Shown piece after piece: positions 5,452 through 15,486 of a stretch of DNA of 34,957 bases (positions within the stretch are counted from its first letter, which is position 1; every line of letters begins with the position of its first letter). Both the position numbers and the translations under genes were made by a program. Below the pieces are notes generated by a model. It saw nothing but the letters and a program-made list of their open reading frames with translations, did no database searches and was not told where the DNA came from. Source of the stretch: an uncultured Alphaproteobacteria bacterium (GTDB taxonomy: Bacteria; Pseudomonadota; Alphaproteobacteria; RF32; CAG-239); NCBI GenBank assembly GCA_905235385.1, contig CAJOLB010000003.1, positions 1 through 34,957 on the forward strand. Direction: 5' to 3'.

Positions 5452-6756
5452 CTAACTTATTTCTTCCAAAACAACAGGCGTCGCTTGAGGTTTATCTCCG
5501 ATTTGAATAAATTGATGAATCTTGCTTTCAACTTTTTCAAAATCCGATTCACTTTGGGCGTGTATAAAGCACAACGGTGTTTTATTATCAACTTTATCAC
5601 CGATTTGGCAAAAGTTCGTAAAACCGGTGGCATGGTCAATTTCTTGCTTTGGATGCGTTCTTCCGCCTTTCAGTTCAATAAGCAAAAGACCGATATCGCG
5701 TGTCGACATCTTCCGAATATATCCCTCTTTTTTAGCAAAAACAGGTGCAACAAATGAAGCTTTGGGCATATAATCGCTCGCATGATCTGCAAAATCAGCC
5801 GGTCCGCCCAAGGCTTTAACCATTTTTGAAAAACGTTCTAAGGCTTCTCCTGATGATAAAACTTTTTCAATTTTTGCATATGCTTCATCTTTATCGAGAG
5901 CGAGTTTTGAGTTAATCAATGCCTGCGCACAAAGAGCCTTTGTAACTATATCAAGACGCGGATTAACATTCTGATTCTTCAAATATTGAACTGATTCAAT
6001 AATTTCTAACGCATTTCCGACTGTATATCCTAAAACAGAATTCATATCCGTTAAAAGCGCAGTTGTTTTTGTTCCCGCATCATTTGCAACTTGTGCAATA
6101 GAATGAGCCAGTGCCCTTGCATCATCTATATTTTCCATAAATGCACCGTTTCCGAACTTCACATCCATCACAAGCGTTTGCAAACCCGCCGCCAGTTTTT
6201 TAGACAAGATTGAGGCCGTAATGAGCGGGATAGACTCGACTGTAGCACAAACATCTCGAACAGCATAAATACGCTTGTCAGCCGGCGCCAAATTTCCTGT
6301 TTGTCCGATAATGGCACACCCGACTTTTTCAACCGTTTTCTTAAATAGCGAGTTTGAAGGAGCGGTTTGATAACCTTCAATTGAATCTAATTTATCAAGC
6401 GTTCCGCCCGTATGCCCTAAGCCTCTGCCCGAAATCATCGGCACATATGCCCCCAGTGCCGCCAAAATCGGTCCTAAAACAAGGCTGATCTTATCTCCCA
6501 CACCGCCGGTTGAATGTTTGTCAACCACAGGGCCGTTCAAATTCCAACTCAAAACATCACCGCTGTCACGCATCGAAAGCGTTAAATCAACGGTTTCGTC
6601 TTTATTTAAACCGTTCAGAAAACAAGCCATCGTGAACGAACCTATTTGAGCATCTGATATCTCTTCGTTTGTTACACCTTTAACAAAAAAACTAATTTCT
6701 TCTCGGCTTAAAACTTCATTATTTCTTTTATGGCGAATAATCTCTTGAGGTAACAT
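5452..6756 (-). CDS. deoA: thymidine phosphorylase DeoA
   Basis: This enzyme splits thymidine (and deoxyuridine) with phosphate into the base and deoxyribose 1-phosphate, in the cytoplasm. At 434 residues it has the normal family length. The phosphate-binding signature KHSTGGVGDK is near residue 80, followed by the conserved SGRGLGHTGGTLDKLDSI stretch. A close alternative is the broader pyrimidine-nucleoside phosphorylase (pdp), which shares these motifs. It is the last gene of the cdd-punA-deoA operon; only one base separates it from punA. Confidence 0.93.
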   Translation of the reverse strand: MLPQEIIRHKRNNEVLSREEISFFVKGVTNEEISDAQIGSFTMACFLNGLNKDETVDLTLSMRDSGDVLSWNLNGPVVDKHSTGGVGDKISLVLGPILAALGAYVPMISGRGLGHTGGTLDKLDSIEGYQTAPSNSLFKKTVEKVGCAIIGQTGNLAPADKRIYAVRDVCATVESIPLITASILSKKLAAGLQTLVMDVKFGNGAFMENIDDARALAHSIAQVANDAGTKTTALLTDMNSVLGYTVGNALEIIESVQYLKNQNVNPRLDIVTKALCAQALINSKLALDKDEAYAKIEKVLSSGEALERFSKMVKALGGPADFADHASDYMPKASFVAPVFAKKEGYIRKMSTRDIGLLLIELKGGRTHPKQEIDHATGFTNFCQIGDKVDNKTPLCFIHAQSESDFEKVESKIHQFIQIGDKPQATPVVLEEIS

Positions 6757-6757
6757 A

Positions 6758-7558
6758 TTACTTCTCCAAAAATTTCAAAACAAGACCTTGTAAATCGACT
6801 GCTGCCTGGCGCGCTTCAAAAAGGGTTTCTTCATGGCTCAAACCCGTAGTCTGAATATCGGCGCTTTGATTCGTAATTACCGAAATCCCCACAACTTTCA
6901 TCCCGAAATAAACAGAAGCAATCACCTCAGGAACCGTTGACATCCCGACCGCATCAGCTCCCATCAGACGAAAAGCTTTGATTTCGGCTTTTGTTTCAAA
7001 ATTAGGCCCGACAAGAAAAAAATATGTTCCCTCATAAAGCTTAATTTGATTTTCTCTTGCCGTCGTTCGCATTTTTTCTTGCAAATCTTTATCATAAGCA
7101 TTGCTCATATCCGGAAATCTCGGTCCTTCTTGGTCATTATTCAGACCGATTAACGGATTTTGCCCCGAAAAATTAATATGATCCGTAATCATCATCAACG
7201 AGCCGGCCGGCATATCGGCTCTCAAAGATCCTGCCGCATTCGTTGCAATCACTTCCCCTATGCCGATTTTTTCAAAAGACGACATCATATCCTTCACAAG
7301 AGCCGGTGAATGTCCTTCATATAAGTGATAACGCCCGTTCATACACAAAACTTTCTTTGAGCCAAGAGTTCCTGCAATCAATTCTCCTTTATGACCGGCG
7401 ACGCTGATTTTCGGAAAACCGATTTGTGTATATGGCACAACAATTTTATTTTCGATTTTATCTGCCAAAACGCTCAAGCCCGACCCGAGAATAATCAAAA
7501 TTTTTGGATCAAAGCCGTTTAAGGCCGTCTTTATATTTTGCACATAAGTTTCAATCAT
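6758..7558 (-). CDS. punA: purine nucleoside phosphorylase, trimeric type
   Basis: It cleaves inosine and guanosine (and deoxy forms) with phosphate, releasing the base for salvage. The 266-residue protein belongs to the trimeric PNP I family: GSGL at 27-30, the GRYHLYEGH loop, NAAGSL and the GMSTVPEV motif. The first bases overlap the end of cdd by 8 bp, and the stop almost touches deoA, so translation is probably coupled across the operon. Confidence 0.94.
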   Translation of the reverse strand: MIETYVQNIKTALNGFDPKILIILGSGLSVLADKIENKIVVPYTQIGFPKISVAGHKGELIAGTLGSKKVLCMNGRYHLYEGHSPALVKDMMSSFEKIGIGEVIATNAAGSLRADMPAGSLMMITDHINFSGQNPLIGLNNDQEGPRFPDMSNAYDKDLQEKMRTTARENQIKLYEGTYFFLVGPNFETKAEIKAFRLMGADAVGMSTVPEVIASVYFGMKVVGISVITNQSADIQTTGLSHEETLFEARQAAVDLQGLVLKFLEK

Positions 7559-7952
7559 TTTTTAAATCCTCATGGAAAGAAAAGGGCAATAATTCATCGA
7601 TTCGATAAGACTGACAAATACCGTTCAGATCGGCGCTGTGAACAATCGTATCTTTATCCGAAAATTCTAAGATTCTCTGCAAACAAGCCCCGCACGGCAT
7701 AATCGGGTTTTGACTGTCAGCGACAACAACAATTTCAGCAATTTCATATTCCCCCTTGCTAACCATTGCCGCAATTGCTCCTGCTTCAGCGCAAGTTCCG
7801 CAAGGATATGAAACATTTTCCGCATTTGCTCCTTGATAGATATGCCCCTTTTTTGTTAAAAGAGCTGCCCCGACCTTGAAGTTTGAATATGGTGCATATG
7901 CATTATTTCTAGCTTCAAGCGCTTGTTTAAAAAGTTTTTTAAGATCCGACAT
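7551..7952 (-). CDS. cdd: cytidine deaminase
   Basis: It converts cytidine and deoxycytidine to uridine forms, feeding the phosphorylases next door. The 133-residue length fits the tetrameric class. The zinc site is visible: Cys-Ala-Glu in the CGTCAEAGA segment carries one Cys ligand and the catalytic Glu, and PCGACLQ supplies the other two Cys ligands. It is first in the cdd-punA-deoA operon and divergent from the AsmA-like gene, with about 100 bp for both promoters. Confidence 0.95.
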   Translation of the reverse strand: MSDLKKLFKQALEARNNAYAPYSNFKVGAALLTKKGHIYQGANAENVSYPCGTCAEAGAIAAMVSKGEYEIAEIVVVADSQNPIMPCGACLQRILEFSDKDTIVHSADLNGICQSYRIDELLPFSFHEDLKND

Positions 7953-8056
7953 TTTATTTGCCTTTGTTTAAAAAAATTAATTGATTATAAAGATAATATA
8001 CATTATTCTAACAATTGGCAAAGACTTTTTTGTATTTGATACAGGAGAATTATTTC

Positions 8057-11000
8057 GTGTTTAAGAAAATCTTTTTTGGCTTACTATTACTGATAATATT
8101 AGCCCTCGGTGGCCTTTCATATTATGTTTCGACAATTGATTGGAACCGCTACAAAACAAAAATAACCAACCAAATTGAAGACCTTACCGGCAAAAAGGTC
8201 GTTATCAACGGTCAAATTAACTTAAAATTTTTGCCAAAGCCGCATTTACGCGCCAACAACATCAAAATCTATAATTCTGATGATAAAAAGCTTTCCGAAC
8301 CGATCGCCGAAATTAAAGAAATGGTTACGGATTTAAGCTTAATGCCGTTAATTCATAAACGCTTTGTCATTGACAAGATGAATTTAGTTGACGCTAAAGT
8401 TTTAATCGAATTTTTAAGCAATGGAAAAACCAACTGGTATTCCGACATTAATCAAAATCAAAACTTTAACTTGGCAGGTGTTGATATTGCTTTTAACAGC
8501 GTTATGCTCCAAAATTCAACGGTCCGCATCATTGATAAAGCTCTTAAGATGGATATTTTGCTCAACAAGTTGAACGCTGATATTTCTGCTCAAAGCTTGA
8601 TAGGACCGTTTAGAATTGACGGAAACTTTATCAAAGACAATACCCCTGCAGGCTTTGCTCTTAACGTCGGCACCTTAACCGAAAGCTTTGCAACCTCTTT
8701 AAACCTTGTTTTAACACACCCATCTTCTGACAGCTATGCCAGATTTGACGGTTCTGTTCAATCAAACAACAGCGAAATTCAAGGCAACTTCACAATTGAA
8801 TCCCAAAAGCCTTCAACATTCTTAAACACCATTTCAAGCCAAACACTTCTATCAGAACAGTATAACTACCCCTTAGCTGCTTCGATTGAACTCTCGGTTA
8901 ACCCACGCCAAGTAGACCTTTCAAGCTTTGTTATCAAATATGGCGAACATCTGGCCGGCTCCGGAAAAGTTTTAATTCCGCTGCAAAGCATAACAAATGA
9001 CCGTAAAAAAATTGATGTTGTCTTTGAGATGACAGACATTGATTTGATGCCGTTCGGCGAAATTTTAACAGAATATTTGAAAAAGTTTGATGAAGGCAGA
9101 AAAACTTTTGAGCCGGCGCTTGATTATGATGTTATAGCCGACATCACATCTACTCGTGCACACTATAATAATGATGTCATTCGCAATTTTAAGGTTAGTG
9201 CAGACATCGTCAACAACGTTTTAACCATTAAAGATTTGTCCGGTCTGTTCCCCGGCGACACCGAAATTTCACTGACCGGCGATATTTTTGAAAATGAAAA
9301 ACAATTATCATATAACTTAAAAACGAAAGCTCTAAGCCAAGATTTTCTTAAATTCCTCGAATTTACGGGATACAAACCCGAAACATATGCTCAAAGCACT
9401 TATCGAAATGCAAGATCTGTTTTTGAAATTTCAGGAAACTTAAAACAAATCAAAATCATGCCTTTTGAATTCGGCTTGGATAAAATAGATGTGACGGGTG
9501 CGATTGGTATAAAGCGCGACCGCAGAAATATGTATTTCTTATCTCTTCAAAGCGAAAACATTAATTTTGACAACTATCTGAAACCATTGTCTGACGAACA
9601 AGAAAATTTATCCTTAAGCGAAAAAACAAAACTTTTCTTAAATCGTTTCAAATTTTTCAATCAAACGGATATGCATGCCGAACTTGGGCTGAAACTTGGT
9701 ATATATAACAACACAGCCTTTGAAAATATGAATATTAATTTTGATGCAAATAATGGCGAGCTGAACATCAAAAAATTTGACATCGATCAAATTGCATCTT
9801 CAAAAGTTCAAATACAGGGAAAAATCTCAAATCTGGGAAACAATCCGACATTTGAAAACCTCAAATGCAATATTGAAACAGATAATTTTGAAACCCTAAA
9901 AAACAAATTAAACCTTGATTTACCAGATTGGCCCCTATTTAAAACGGCGAACGCAATTCAAACGCAAAGCATTATTTCCGGAACTCTTGATAATGCAAAT
10001 ATTAATCTTGTTTCTAAAATAGAAAAAATCAATACAAACTATACGGGCAAGATTTTCAGACAAGATCAAAAATTGTATTGGCGCGGAAATTTAGAATTAA
10101 AAGCACCTGATTTTGTAGATTTTGCAAACCAAATCAATTTAGATTATAATCCCATCAATCTTACCGCCAGCGTGTTTACTTTTAAGGCTGATGTAGAAGG
10201 TTCTTTTAACAATTGGCGTGCAACAAATGTGGATTCTTTTATCGGCGCGAACAACTTTACGGGAGCATTTGCTTATCTCAAAAAAGATGAAAGACCTGCT
10301 ATTAAGGCAAACATGGCAGCAAATATGTTTGAATTTGATCGTTTTATTTCCATGCCTGACAAGAAAACTCAAAAAACAAAAAAACAAGCTCACACATTTC
10401 TTGCCACACCCTCTTGGGAACAAGCTCCCGTCAATTATGATGTGTTCAAAAATTTTGATTTAAGCGGAAAATTTAAAATCAAAAATCTGAGCTATATCGA
10501 TTCCTATATTGAAAATGTTGACTTTTTAATGGATATTAAAAACGGAAACATTGAAGTTAAGAACCTGACGGCGACAAAAAACACAGCGCCGATGGCCTTA
10601 AACTTTGTAATCACAAATGCACAAACACCAACCATTAAAGGTAGTTTGAGCTTAACGGATTATCCTCTCGAAAATTTCGGCGGATCCGTATATAACATCA
10701 AAAAAGGGCAATTAAAATTCAAAGCAGATTATGAAGGCCAAGCCTCTTCGATACAAGCTTTTATCGATAATTTGAAAGCCAAGCTCTCTGCTGAAATTAC
10801 AAAAGCCGAAGTTGAAGGTATTGATGTTGAGGTTCTTGAAGATGATTTATCTAAGCGTGACCGCTCCGATAATTTTGATTCTTTCCTAAAATCAAACCTA
10901 TCTTCCGGTAAAAGTTCCTTTGAGATTATCTCAGCCACACTTGACATTCAAAAAGGTGATTTTGTAATTTCAGATGGTGCTATGCTTTCTCCGCTCGTAA

Positions 11001-12349
11001 CGATTGATATTTCCGGAAAAGGATCTCTCGTCGATTGGAATATGGATGCAGGCTTTAAGATGAGATTTAATCGCCTGACCGATCAAAATTTGCCGATAAC
11101 CTTTAATTTAAAAGACGATATCGCAAACCCGACATTATCTGTAAGTGCTGAAGAATTAAAGGGAAAGTATGATTCTCACTGGGCAAAGATTGAACAAGAA
11201 GCCAAGGAAAAAGAAGAAGCAAGACTTGCTGCCTTAAAGCAAAGAATGAGCGAAACTCAAGAAAGAAGACTAAAACAAGTCAATTTAATTACGGCTGAAA
11301 TTAGTCCGCGTATTCAAAGATATAAACCCTTCAGTTCTGATGCGCGCATTCGAAGCGTTTATGAAAGTATTGACATCCAGTCTCAAGAAATGTTAGCCGA
11401 GCTTCGCAAAATTGAAAACAAGGCCATGGGAGAATATGAAGATAAAGATATCGATGACTTCAATTTAAAGCTTGATATTTATGATCCGCTCTTAAATGAA
11501 CTCATTACCCAGTTAGATGATAATTACATTTTCGATTTAAGACTCCATATTGCAAATACCTATAAAACGATTTCAGATATTTACGAAAATTCTGTCGAAA
11601 AATCAAATAATTATCAAAATACTCTGAATTCATATTCAACGCGCTTAGTTCAGCTCAATTCTCTCGTTGTGCTCAACGACTTGATTGAGGTCAAAAGCGG
11701 TAGGGATTCGATTGAGGAATCAATCAGAAAAATTGCCGATATGTATACAGAAGCCTTCAAAATTAAAGAAGTTGCCGACAGTGAAAATAAAATTCCGATG
11801 CTTGATAAACATTATTCTTCATTATCAGATATTTATCAAAAAGCATCTGCTGAATTAAGAAAGTTGAATACAAATCTGGAAGACCTCTTTATTTTCATTC
11901 AAGATGTGATCTATTTTGAACAAACCGGAAAACATAAAACACAATCCAAGCAAAATACTCAGGTTCAAGAACAACCGACTATTGAACATCTTGAAACGGA
12001 AGCGCCGTCTGTAAAAGAGGTAATGACCACCATTGAAACGCAGACACCGCAAAAATTTGAAGCCCTGAAAGAACCTGAAATAATATCTGAGCCAGCTCAG
12101 CAAAAACAGGAAGATGAACTTGAAATTCCTGAAATAATTCGAGATATTCCTGAAATCGAAATTGAACAACCGGCTCGACCTCTCTTAATCGAAATAACAG
12201 ATGACTATGCTTCCAAAGCAACGGTCAGCGGAACAGTAACCAAAAAAGGTCAAAAAATTGAAATAACACCGCAAAAACAATATGATAAGCCATTGTTAAG
12301 GCCGATTGCGGGCGAAGTCTTAATTGACGGAAATGTAACAAGAAATTAA
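8057..12349 (+). CDS. giant AsmA-family envelope protein with coiled C-terminal extension
   Basis: AsmA-like proteins are anchored in the inner membrane, span the periplasm and are thought to move phospholipids toward the outer membrane. I place the start at the GTG at 8057, preceded by AGGAG with nine bases of spacing, giving 1430 residues; the TTG at 8015 lacks such a site. Seen: one membrane helix at about 6-25, an AsmA-type start (DLTGKKVVINGQINLKF), long beta-rich repeats, and a conserved AsmA C-terminal block at about 830-1030. Beyond it lies an unusual 390-residue addition: a charged coiled coil (about 1035-1300), a Glu/Pro/Gln-rich stretch and a short basic tail. The start chosen differs from the longest frame. 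Confidence 0.88.
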   Translation: MFKKIFFGLLLLIILALGGLSYYVSTIDWNRYKTKITNQIEDLTGKKVVINGQINLKFLPKPHLRANNIKIYNSDDKKLSEPIAEIKEMVTDLSLMPLIHKRFVIDKMNLVDAKVLIEFLSNGKTNWYSDINQNQNFNLAGVDIAFNSVMLQNSTVRIIDKALKMDILLNKLNADISAQSLIGPFRIDGNFIKDNTPAGFALNVGTLTESFATSLNLVLTHPSSDSYARFDGSVQSNNSEIQGNFTIESQKPSTFLNTISSQTLLSEQYNYPLAASIELSVNPRQVDLSSFVIKYGEHLAGSGKVLIPLQSITNDRKKIDVVFEMTDIDLMPFGEILTEYLKKFDEGRKTFEPALDYDVIADITSTRAHYNNDVIRNFKVSADIVNNVLTIKDLSGLFPGDTEISLTGDIFENEKQLSYNLKTKALSQDFLKFLEFTGYKPETYAQSTYRNARSVFEISGNLKQIKIMPFEFGLDKIDVTGAIGIKRDRRNMYFLSLQSENINFDNYLKPLSDEQENLSLSEKTKLFLNRFKFFNQTDMHAELGLKLGIYNNTAFENMNINFDANNGELNIKKFDIDQIASSKVQIQGKISNLGNNPTFENLKCNIETDNFETLKNKLNLDLPDWPLFKTANAIQTQSIISGTLDNANINLVSKIEKINTNYTGKIFRQDQKLYWRGNLELKAPDFVDFANQINLDYNPINLTASVFTFKADVEGSFNNWRATNVDSFIGANNFTGAFAYLKKDERPAIKANMAANMFEFDRFISMPDKKTQKTKKQAHTFLATPSWEQAPVNYDVFKNFDLSGKFKIKNLSYIDSYIENVDFLMDIKNGNIEVKNLTATKNTAPMALNFVITNAQTPTIKGSLSLTDYPLENFGGSVYNIKKGQLKFKADYEGQASSIQAFIDNLKAKLSAEITKAEVEGIDVEVLEDDLSKRDRSDNFDSFLKSNLSSGKSSFEIISATLDIQKGDFVISDGAMLSPLVTIDISGKGSLVDWNMDAGFKMRFNRLTDQNLPITFNLKDDIANPTLSVSAEELKGKYDSHWAKIEQEAKEKEEARLAALKQRMSETQERRLKQVNLITAEISPRIQRYKPFSSDARIRSVYESIDIQSQEMLAELRKIENKAMGEYEDKDIDDFNLKLDIYDPLLNELITQLDDNYIFDLRLHIANTYKTISDIYENSVEKSNNYQNTLNSYSTRLVQLNSLVVLNDLIEVKSGRDSIEESIRKIADMYTEAFKIKEVADSENKIPMLDKHYSSLSDIYQKASAELRKLNTNLEDLFIFIQDVIYFEQTGKHKTQSKQNTQVQEQPTIEHLETEAPSVKEVMTTIETQTPQKFEALKEPEIISEPAQQKQEDELEIPEIIRDIPEIEIEQPARPLLIEITDDYASKATVSGTVTKKGQKIEITPQKQYDKPLLRPIAGEVLIDGNVTRN

Positions 12350-12396
12350 CTAGACAACTCAAATTTTGTATTATAAAATGAAATTGTGAGGTTGAA

Positions 12397-12882
12397 ATGA
12401 AGAAATTATTAGCATGTTTGATGATAGCAATTTTGCATACTGCCGCCGTCCATGCGTCGACGGAAGATGGCAATATGCCGATTACAACCATCAAACATCT
12501 CTATTGCAACACGGAACACGGCATTACCATTTGCACGAATCACAAATTTGAGCCCTACACAGGTATTATCAAAGAAGAATATCCGAACGGACATTTGAAG
12601 ATGATGGCCTACTATAAAAACGGCAAAGCAAACGGCCTGAGAAAAGAATATTACGACAACGGTCAGTTAAAAGAAGAGGGTTACTACAAAAACGGAAAGT
12701 TGGACGGTCTTGTTATTTCATATTATAAAAACGGACTGCTTGAAGAAGAAGCCTATTATAAAGACGGAAAGATCGATGGTCGTTGGAAATTATACAACGA
12801 TAAAGGCGGTATCCAAAACGAAAAATATTTTGATAACGGCACAGAAACATCAACCGCGGCATACGGTTATCAATATCAATAA
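12397..12882 (+). CDS. secreted MORN-repeat (YwqK-family) protein
   Basis: A 161-residue protein with a signal peptide (about 1-20, ending in VHAS). It has four to five MORN_2-type repeats with the pattern YYKNGKxxGLxxxYYxNG in residues 65-155. Databases often call this family YwqK antitoxin, but no toxin gene is adjacent and the signal peptide argues against a cytoplasmic antitoxin. A periplasmic or surface binding role is more likely. The ribosome site is GTGAGG. Its end overlaps the end of the converging acetyltransferase gene by 7 bp. Confidence 0.8.
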   Translation: MKKLLACLMIAILHTAAVHASTEDGNMPITTIKHLYCNTEHGITICTNHKFEPYTGIIKEEYPNGHLKMMAYYKNGKANGLRKEYYDNGQLKEEGYYKNGKLDGLVISYYKNGLLEEEAYYKDGKIDGRWKLYNDKGGIQNEKYFDNGTETSTAAYGYQYQ

Positions 12883-13415
12883 GTTTTAAGCCAATAACCA
12901 CATTCAATATTTTCACCTGCTTTATGCGGTTCTAAGCGTTTGCCTCCAAAATATTCCAAAGCTTTTTCCAAAACTTTATGCGAGGCAATATTCCGCTCAT
13001 CACAAAAAAGCAAAACCTCATCAAGGTCCAGGTTTTGTTTACACCAGTTCAAAACAAGTTTTAAACCCTTTAGCGTATAGTTTTTGCCGCGTTTTGAGGG
13101 AATAATTTCATAGGCAATGTGTCCGCCTCTTTGAAGCAAAAAAGCATTCAAAGCGTGGCGAACATCGAAAACTCCGACAAATATTTCGTCATCAAAGAGC
13201 CATAAAACAGTTGATGGGACGCGGCCCTCCGGTTGTTTTTCAGATGCGTTTGCTTTCAAATAGGCTTCATATCCTACAAAATGTTGTGTCGCAAACTCAG
13301 CCCCTTTTGGGGCGGCACTAATATCAAACGGTGAAGGATTTACTTTAATTTCAAGTAAACCGTCTTTGGCCTGATTAAACAAATCAGTTGACGGTTCTTT
13401 AATCAAAAGTGTCAT
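12876..13415 (-). CDS. GNAT-family N-acetyltransferase
   Basis: A 179-residue cytoplasmic protein with the GNAT layout: a beta strand VLWLFDDEIFVGVFDVRHALN, then GGHIAYEIIPSKRGKNYTLKGLKL (residues about 113-136) holding the acetyl-CoA pyrophosphate-binding turn, and a C-terminal VLLFCDERNIASHKVLEK segment. The acceptor substrate is unknown. The start codon overlaps the stop of the CorC-like gene by 4 bp, so the two are translationally coupled. Confidence 0.82.
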   Translation of the reverse strand: MTLLIKEPSTDLFNQAKDGLLEIKVNPSPFDISAAPKGAEFATQHFVGYEAYLKANASEKQPEGRVPSTVLWLFDDEIFVGVFDVRHALNAFLLQRGGHIAYEIIPSKRGKNYTLKGLKLVLNWCKQNLDLDEVLLFCDERNIASHKVLEKALEYFGGKRLEPHKAGENIECGYWLKTY

Positions 13416-14743
13416 TCTTTAACTTCTTTTTTAGTTTTTTTAGTTGTTACTTTAACACGTTTCACGCGCATTTTTCCGGCAGAAATAACTTCATAAATGC
13501 AATATTCGTCTTCAACCTTATCACCGATTTTAGGAGCTCTGCCCAAAAGGGTAAAAACATAACCGCCAATGGTGCTTTCATCTCTTTCACATTCAGGCAA
13601 AGCCATACATTCATAAACATCTTCAACCAAAACCTTACCGTCAAATTCGCATACACACTCATCAATTTTTCGGATTTCGGCGACCTCGTTGATATCGTGT
13701 TCATCCATAATTTCACCGACCAGCTCTTCTAAAATATCTTCCATAGAAAGCATACCCGCCGTTCCGCCATATTCATCCACAACAATCGCAAGGTGGGTAT
13801 GTTTGCGCATCATCAGGTGCAAAACTTCCGAAATAGATTGATTTTCAGGCACAAAAAGAACTTGACGTGCAATTTTGTTAAGACGTCCCTTATCTAATTT
13901 TTCTTCTGCATGTTCCAACAAATCTCTGATATGAATCATCCCGACAACATTGTCTTTATCTTCGCCGCAAAGAGGATAACGCGTATGTTTGGTGCGTTTG
14001 ACAAGGCTCATCACATCATTAAAATCATCATCTAAATAAAGACATTGCATATCTTGTCTGGGGATCATCACTTCATGAGCAAAAATCTCCGAAAAAGTAA
14101 TGGCATTTTCAATAATATCACGCTCGGTATCATCAATCACACCGCCTTTTTGAGAAGCATTGACAATCAGCTTAATTTCTTCTTCAGAGTGCGCCATATC
14201 TTCTTCTTTGGCCGGCTCAATTTTCATCAAATGTAAAATTTGAAGTGTAAGCATATCTAAAACCCAAATAAACGGATAAAAGGCACGCTTAAATAAATAA
14301 AGAGGATAAGCAATATGCAAAACAAAAGTTTCCGTTTTTTGAATAGCCAAAGACTTCGGAATAAGCTCACCCAACACAACGTGCATTAACGTAATCAATC
14401 CGAATGCAACACCGAAACTGATGGAGTGCAACAAGATCGGATTATCTGCAAAAAATCCGCCCATCAAATCTTCAAAAAGTTTAGCCACCGCCGGTTCACC
14501 GATCCAACCTAAACCTAAAGACGCTAAAGTGATACCAAGCTGAATGGCGCTTAAATAACTATCCAAATGCTCGGTAATTTTTAAGGCAATAGCTGCGCGC
14601 TTATTGCCCAAACCGACCAATTCTTCAAGCTTTGTATGACGGATTTTAACAATTGCAAATTCTGAAACAACGAAAAAAGCATTAAATAAAACTAAGATTA
14701 AAACAAAAATAAATTTGAAAAAATAAATATAAAACGGATCCAT
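13412..14743 (-). CDS. CNNM/CBS/CorC_HlyC-domain membrane protein
   Basis: A 443-residue member of the hemolysin-like (TlyC/CorC/YtfL) family linked to magnesium or cobalt efflux. Order of domains: a DUF21/CNNM transmembrane domain (1-200, four hydrophobic segments, first at 8-30), a pair of CBS domains (about 215-335) that sense adenine nucleotides, and a C-terminal CorC_HlyC domain (about 350-430) with a GYVFTLLG motif. The tail is Lys-rich. Transport direction and ion cannot be read from sequence. Followed by the coupled acetyltransferase gene. Confidence 0.88.
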   Translation of the reverse strand: MDPFYIYFFKFIFVLILVLFNAFFVVSEFAIVKIRHTKLEELVGLGNKRAAIALKITEHLDSYLSAIQLGITLASLGLGWIGEPAVAKLFEDLMGGFFADNPILLHSISFGVAFGLITLMHVVLGELIPKSLAIQKTETFVLHIAYPLYLFKRAFYPFIWVLDMLTLQILHLMKIEPAKEEDMAHSEEEIKLIVNASQKGGVIDDTERDIIENAITFSEIFAHEVMIPRQDMQCLYLDDDFNDVMSLVKRTKHTRYPLCGEDKDNVVGMIHIRDLLEHAEEKLDKGRLNKIARQVLFVPENQSISEVLHLMMRKHTHLAIVVDEYGGTAGMLSMEDILEELVGEIMDEHDINEVAEIRKIDECVCEFDGKVLVEDVYECMALPECERDESTIGGYVFTLLGRAPKIGDKVEDEYCIYEVISAGKMRVKRVKVTTKKTKKEVKE

Positions 14744-14819
14744 TTTATTCTTTTATTACCTTTGATAATTGACAATTAAGGCTTATCTTATGATTTTATA
14801 AGCGACTTGTCAACAAACA

Positions 14820-15440
14820 TTATTTGAAGCGAATAAAAATACGACATAATCTTGTTTCTTCACAAACATTGCAAAGATCTTCTAAATCAGAAACCGTCAA
14901 ATTTTTAAGACAGTTATCGGGAAATGAACTGCAAGCTTTATCACCATACCATGTACTCGTATAAAGCGAAGGACTGCCTGAATAATCTCTCAAAATTTGA
15001 ACTTGCAACAATTCTGATGACCAAGAAATCAATGTTTTATAAATATTTCGGCAAGATGCCACACTCACATCACTGTTATCTATCTGAGCCGTAATTGCCA
15101 CATATCCGGTATCATGATGATAAATGCGGTATTGCGTCTTAAAAGCATCTTGTAATACTTCCCGATAAGAATCCTCTTTGAAATACATATCCTGCGGAAT
15201 TTCTCCCATCGCTTTTAAAAGAGACACCCAAGAAGTTCTGTCACTATTAACAGGTATGTCCTTCAAATCATCCCAATGTCGAACAACCGCGGAAACAATC
15301 GTATTTACCTGCTCGGTTTGTCTGTTTAAACGGTGCTGTTTCATTGCTTTTGAATAACCCGATAATGCTCCGACGGACAACACACCGATAATTGCCAAAA
15401 CGCCGAGCATTTCAACCATACTTCTGCCATTGTTATTCAT
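14820..15440 (-). CDS. type IV pilin-like / pseudopilin protein
   Basis: The 206-residue protein starts with a six-residue leader, Gly, then RSMVEMLGVLAIIGVLSVGA. This is a prepilin peptidase site followed by the hydrophobic helix, with the conserved Glu at mature position 5. The remaining ~170 residues form a globular domain with paired Cys residues near the end (CSSFPDNC, CNVCEETRLC). That suggests disulfide-bonded export to a type II secretion or type IV pilus machine. No assembly genes are nearby. A CtrA-like box and -10 element lie upstream. Confidence 0.85.
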   Translation of the reverse strand: MNNNGRSMVEMLGVLAIIGVLSVGALSGYSKAMKQHRLNRQTEQVNTIVSAVVRHWDDLKDIPVNSDRTSWVSLLKAMGEIPQDMYFKEDSYREVLQDAFKTQYRIYHHDTGYVAITAQIDNSDVSVASCRNIYKTLISWSSELLQVQILRDYSGSPSLYTSTWYGDKACSSFPDNCLKNLTVSDLEDLCNVCEETRLCRIFIRFK

Positions 15441-15458
15441 TTATTTTCCCCTTTTAAT

Positions 15459-15480
15459 GCGTAAAGAAAAAAACGAACCT
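15459..15480 (+). repeat. inverted repeat arm, left, upstream of pilin gene
   Basis: GCGTAAAG, an A-run, then C and GAACCT. It matches the reverse complement of 15569-15589 with one indel and one mismatch. It covers the predicted transcript start and leader of the pilin gene. Confidence 0.8.
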
Positions 15481-15486
15481 ATTTTT

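Noticed and set aside
8015-8056. TTG start for the AsmA-like gene
   Set aside because: A GTG at 8057 has an AGGAG site at good spacing and begins right before the membrane helix.
11855-12221. Minus-strand ORFs at the end of the AsmA gene
   Set aside because: Shadow frames of the Glu/Gln-rich tail with no ribosome sites.
12397-13415. Toxin-antitoxin pair formed by the YwqK-like gene and the GNAT gene
   Set aside because: The genes converge and are not one operon, the MORN protein has a signal peptide, and the acetyltransferase is coupled to the CorC-like gene.
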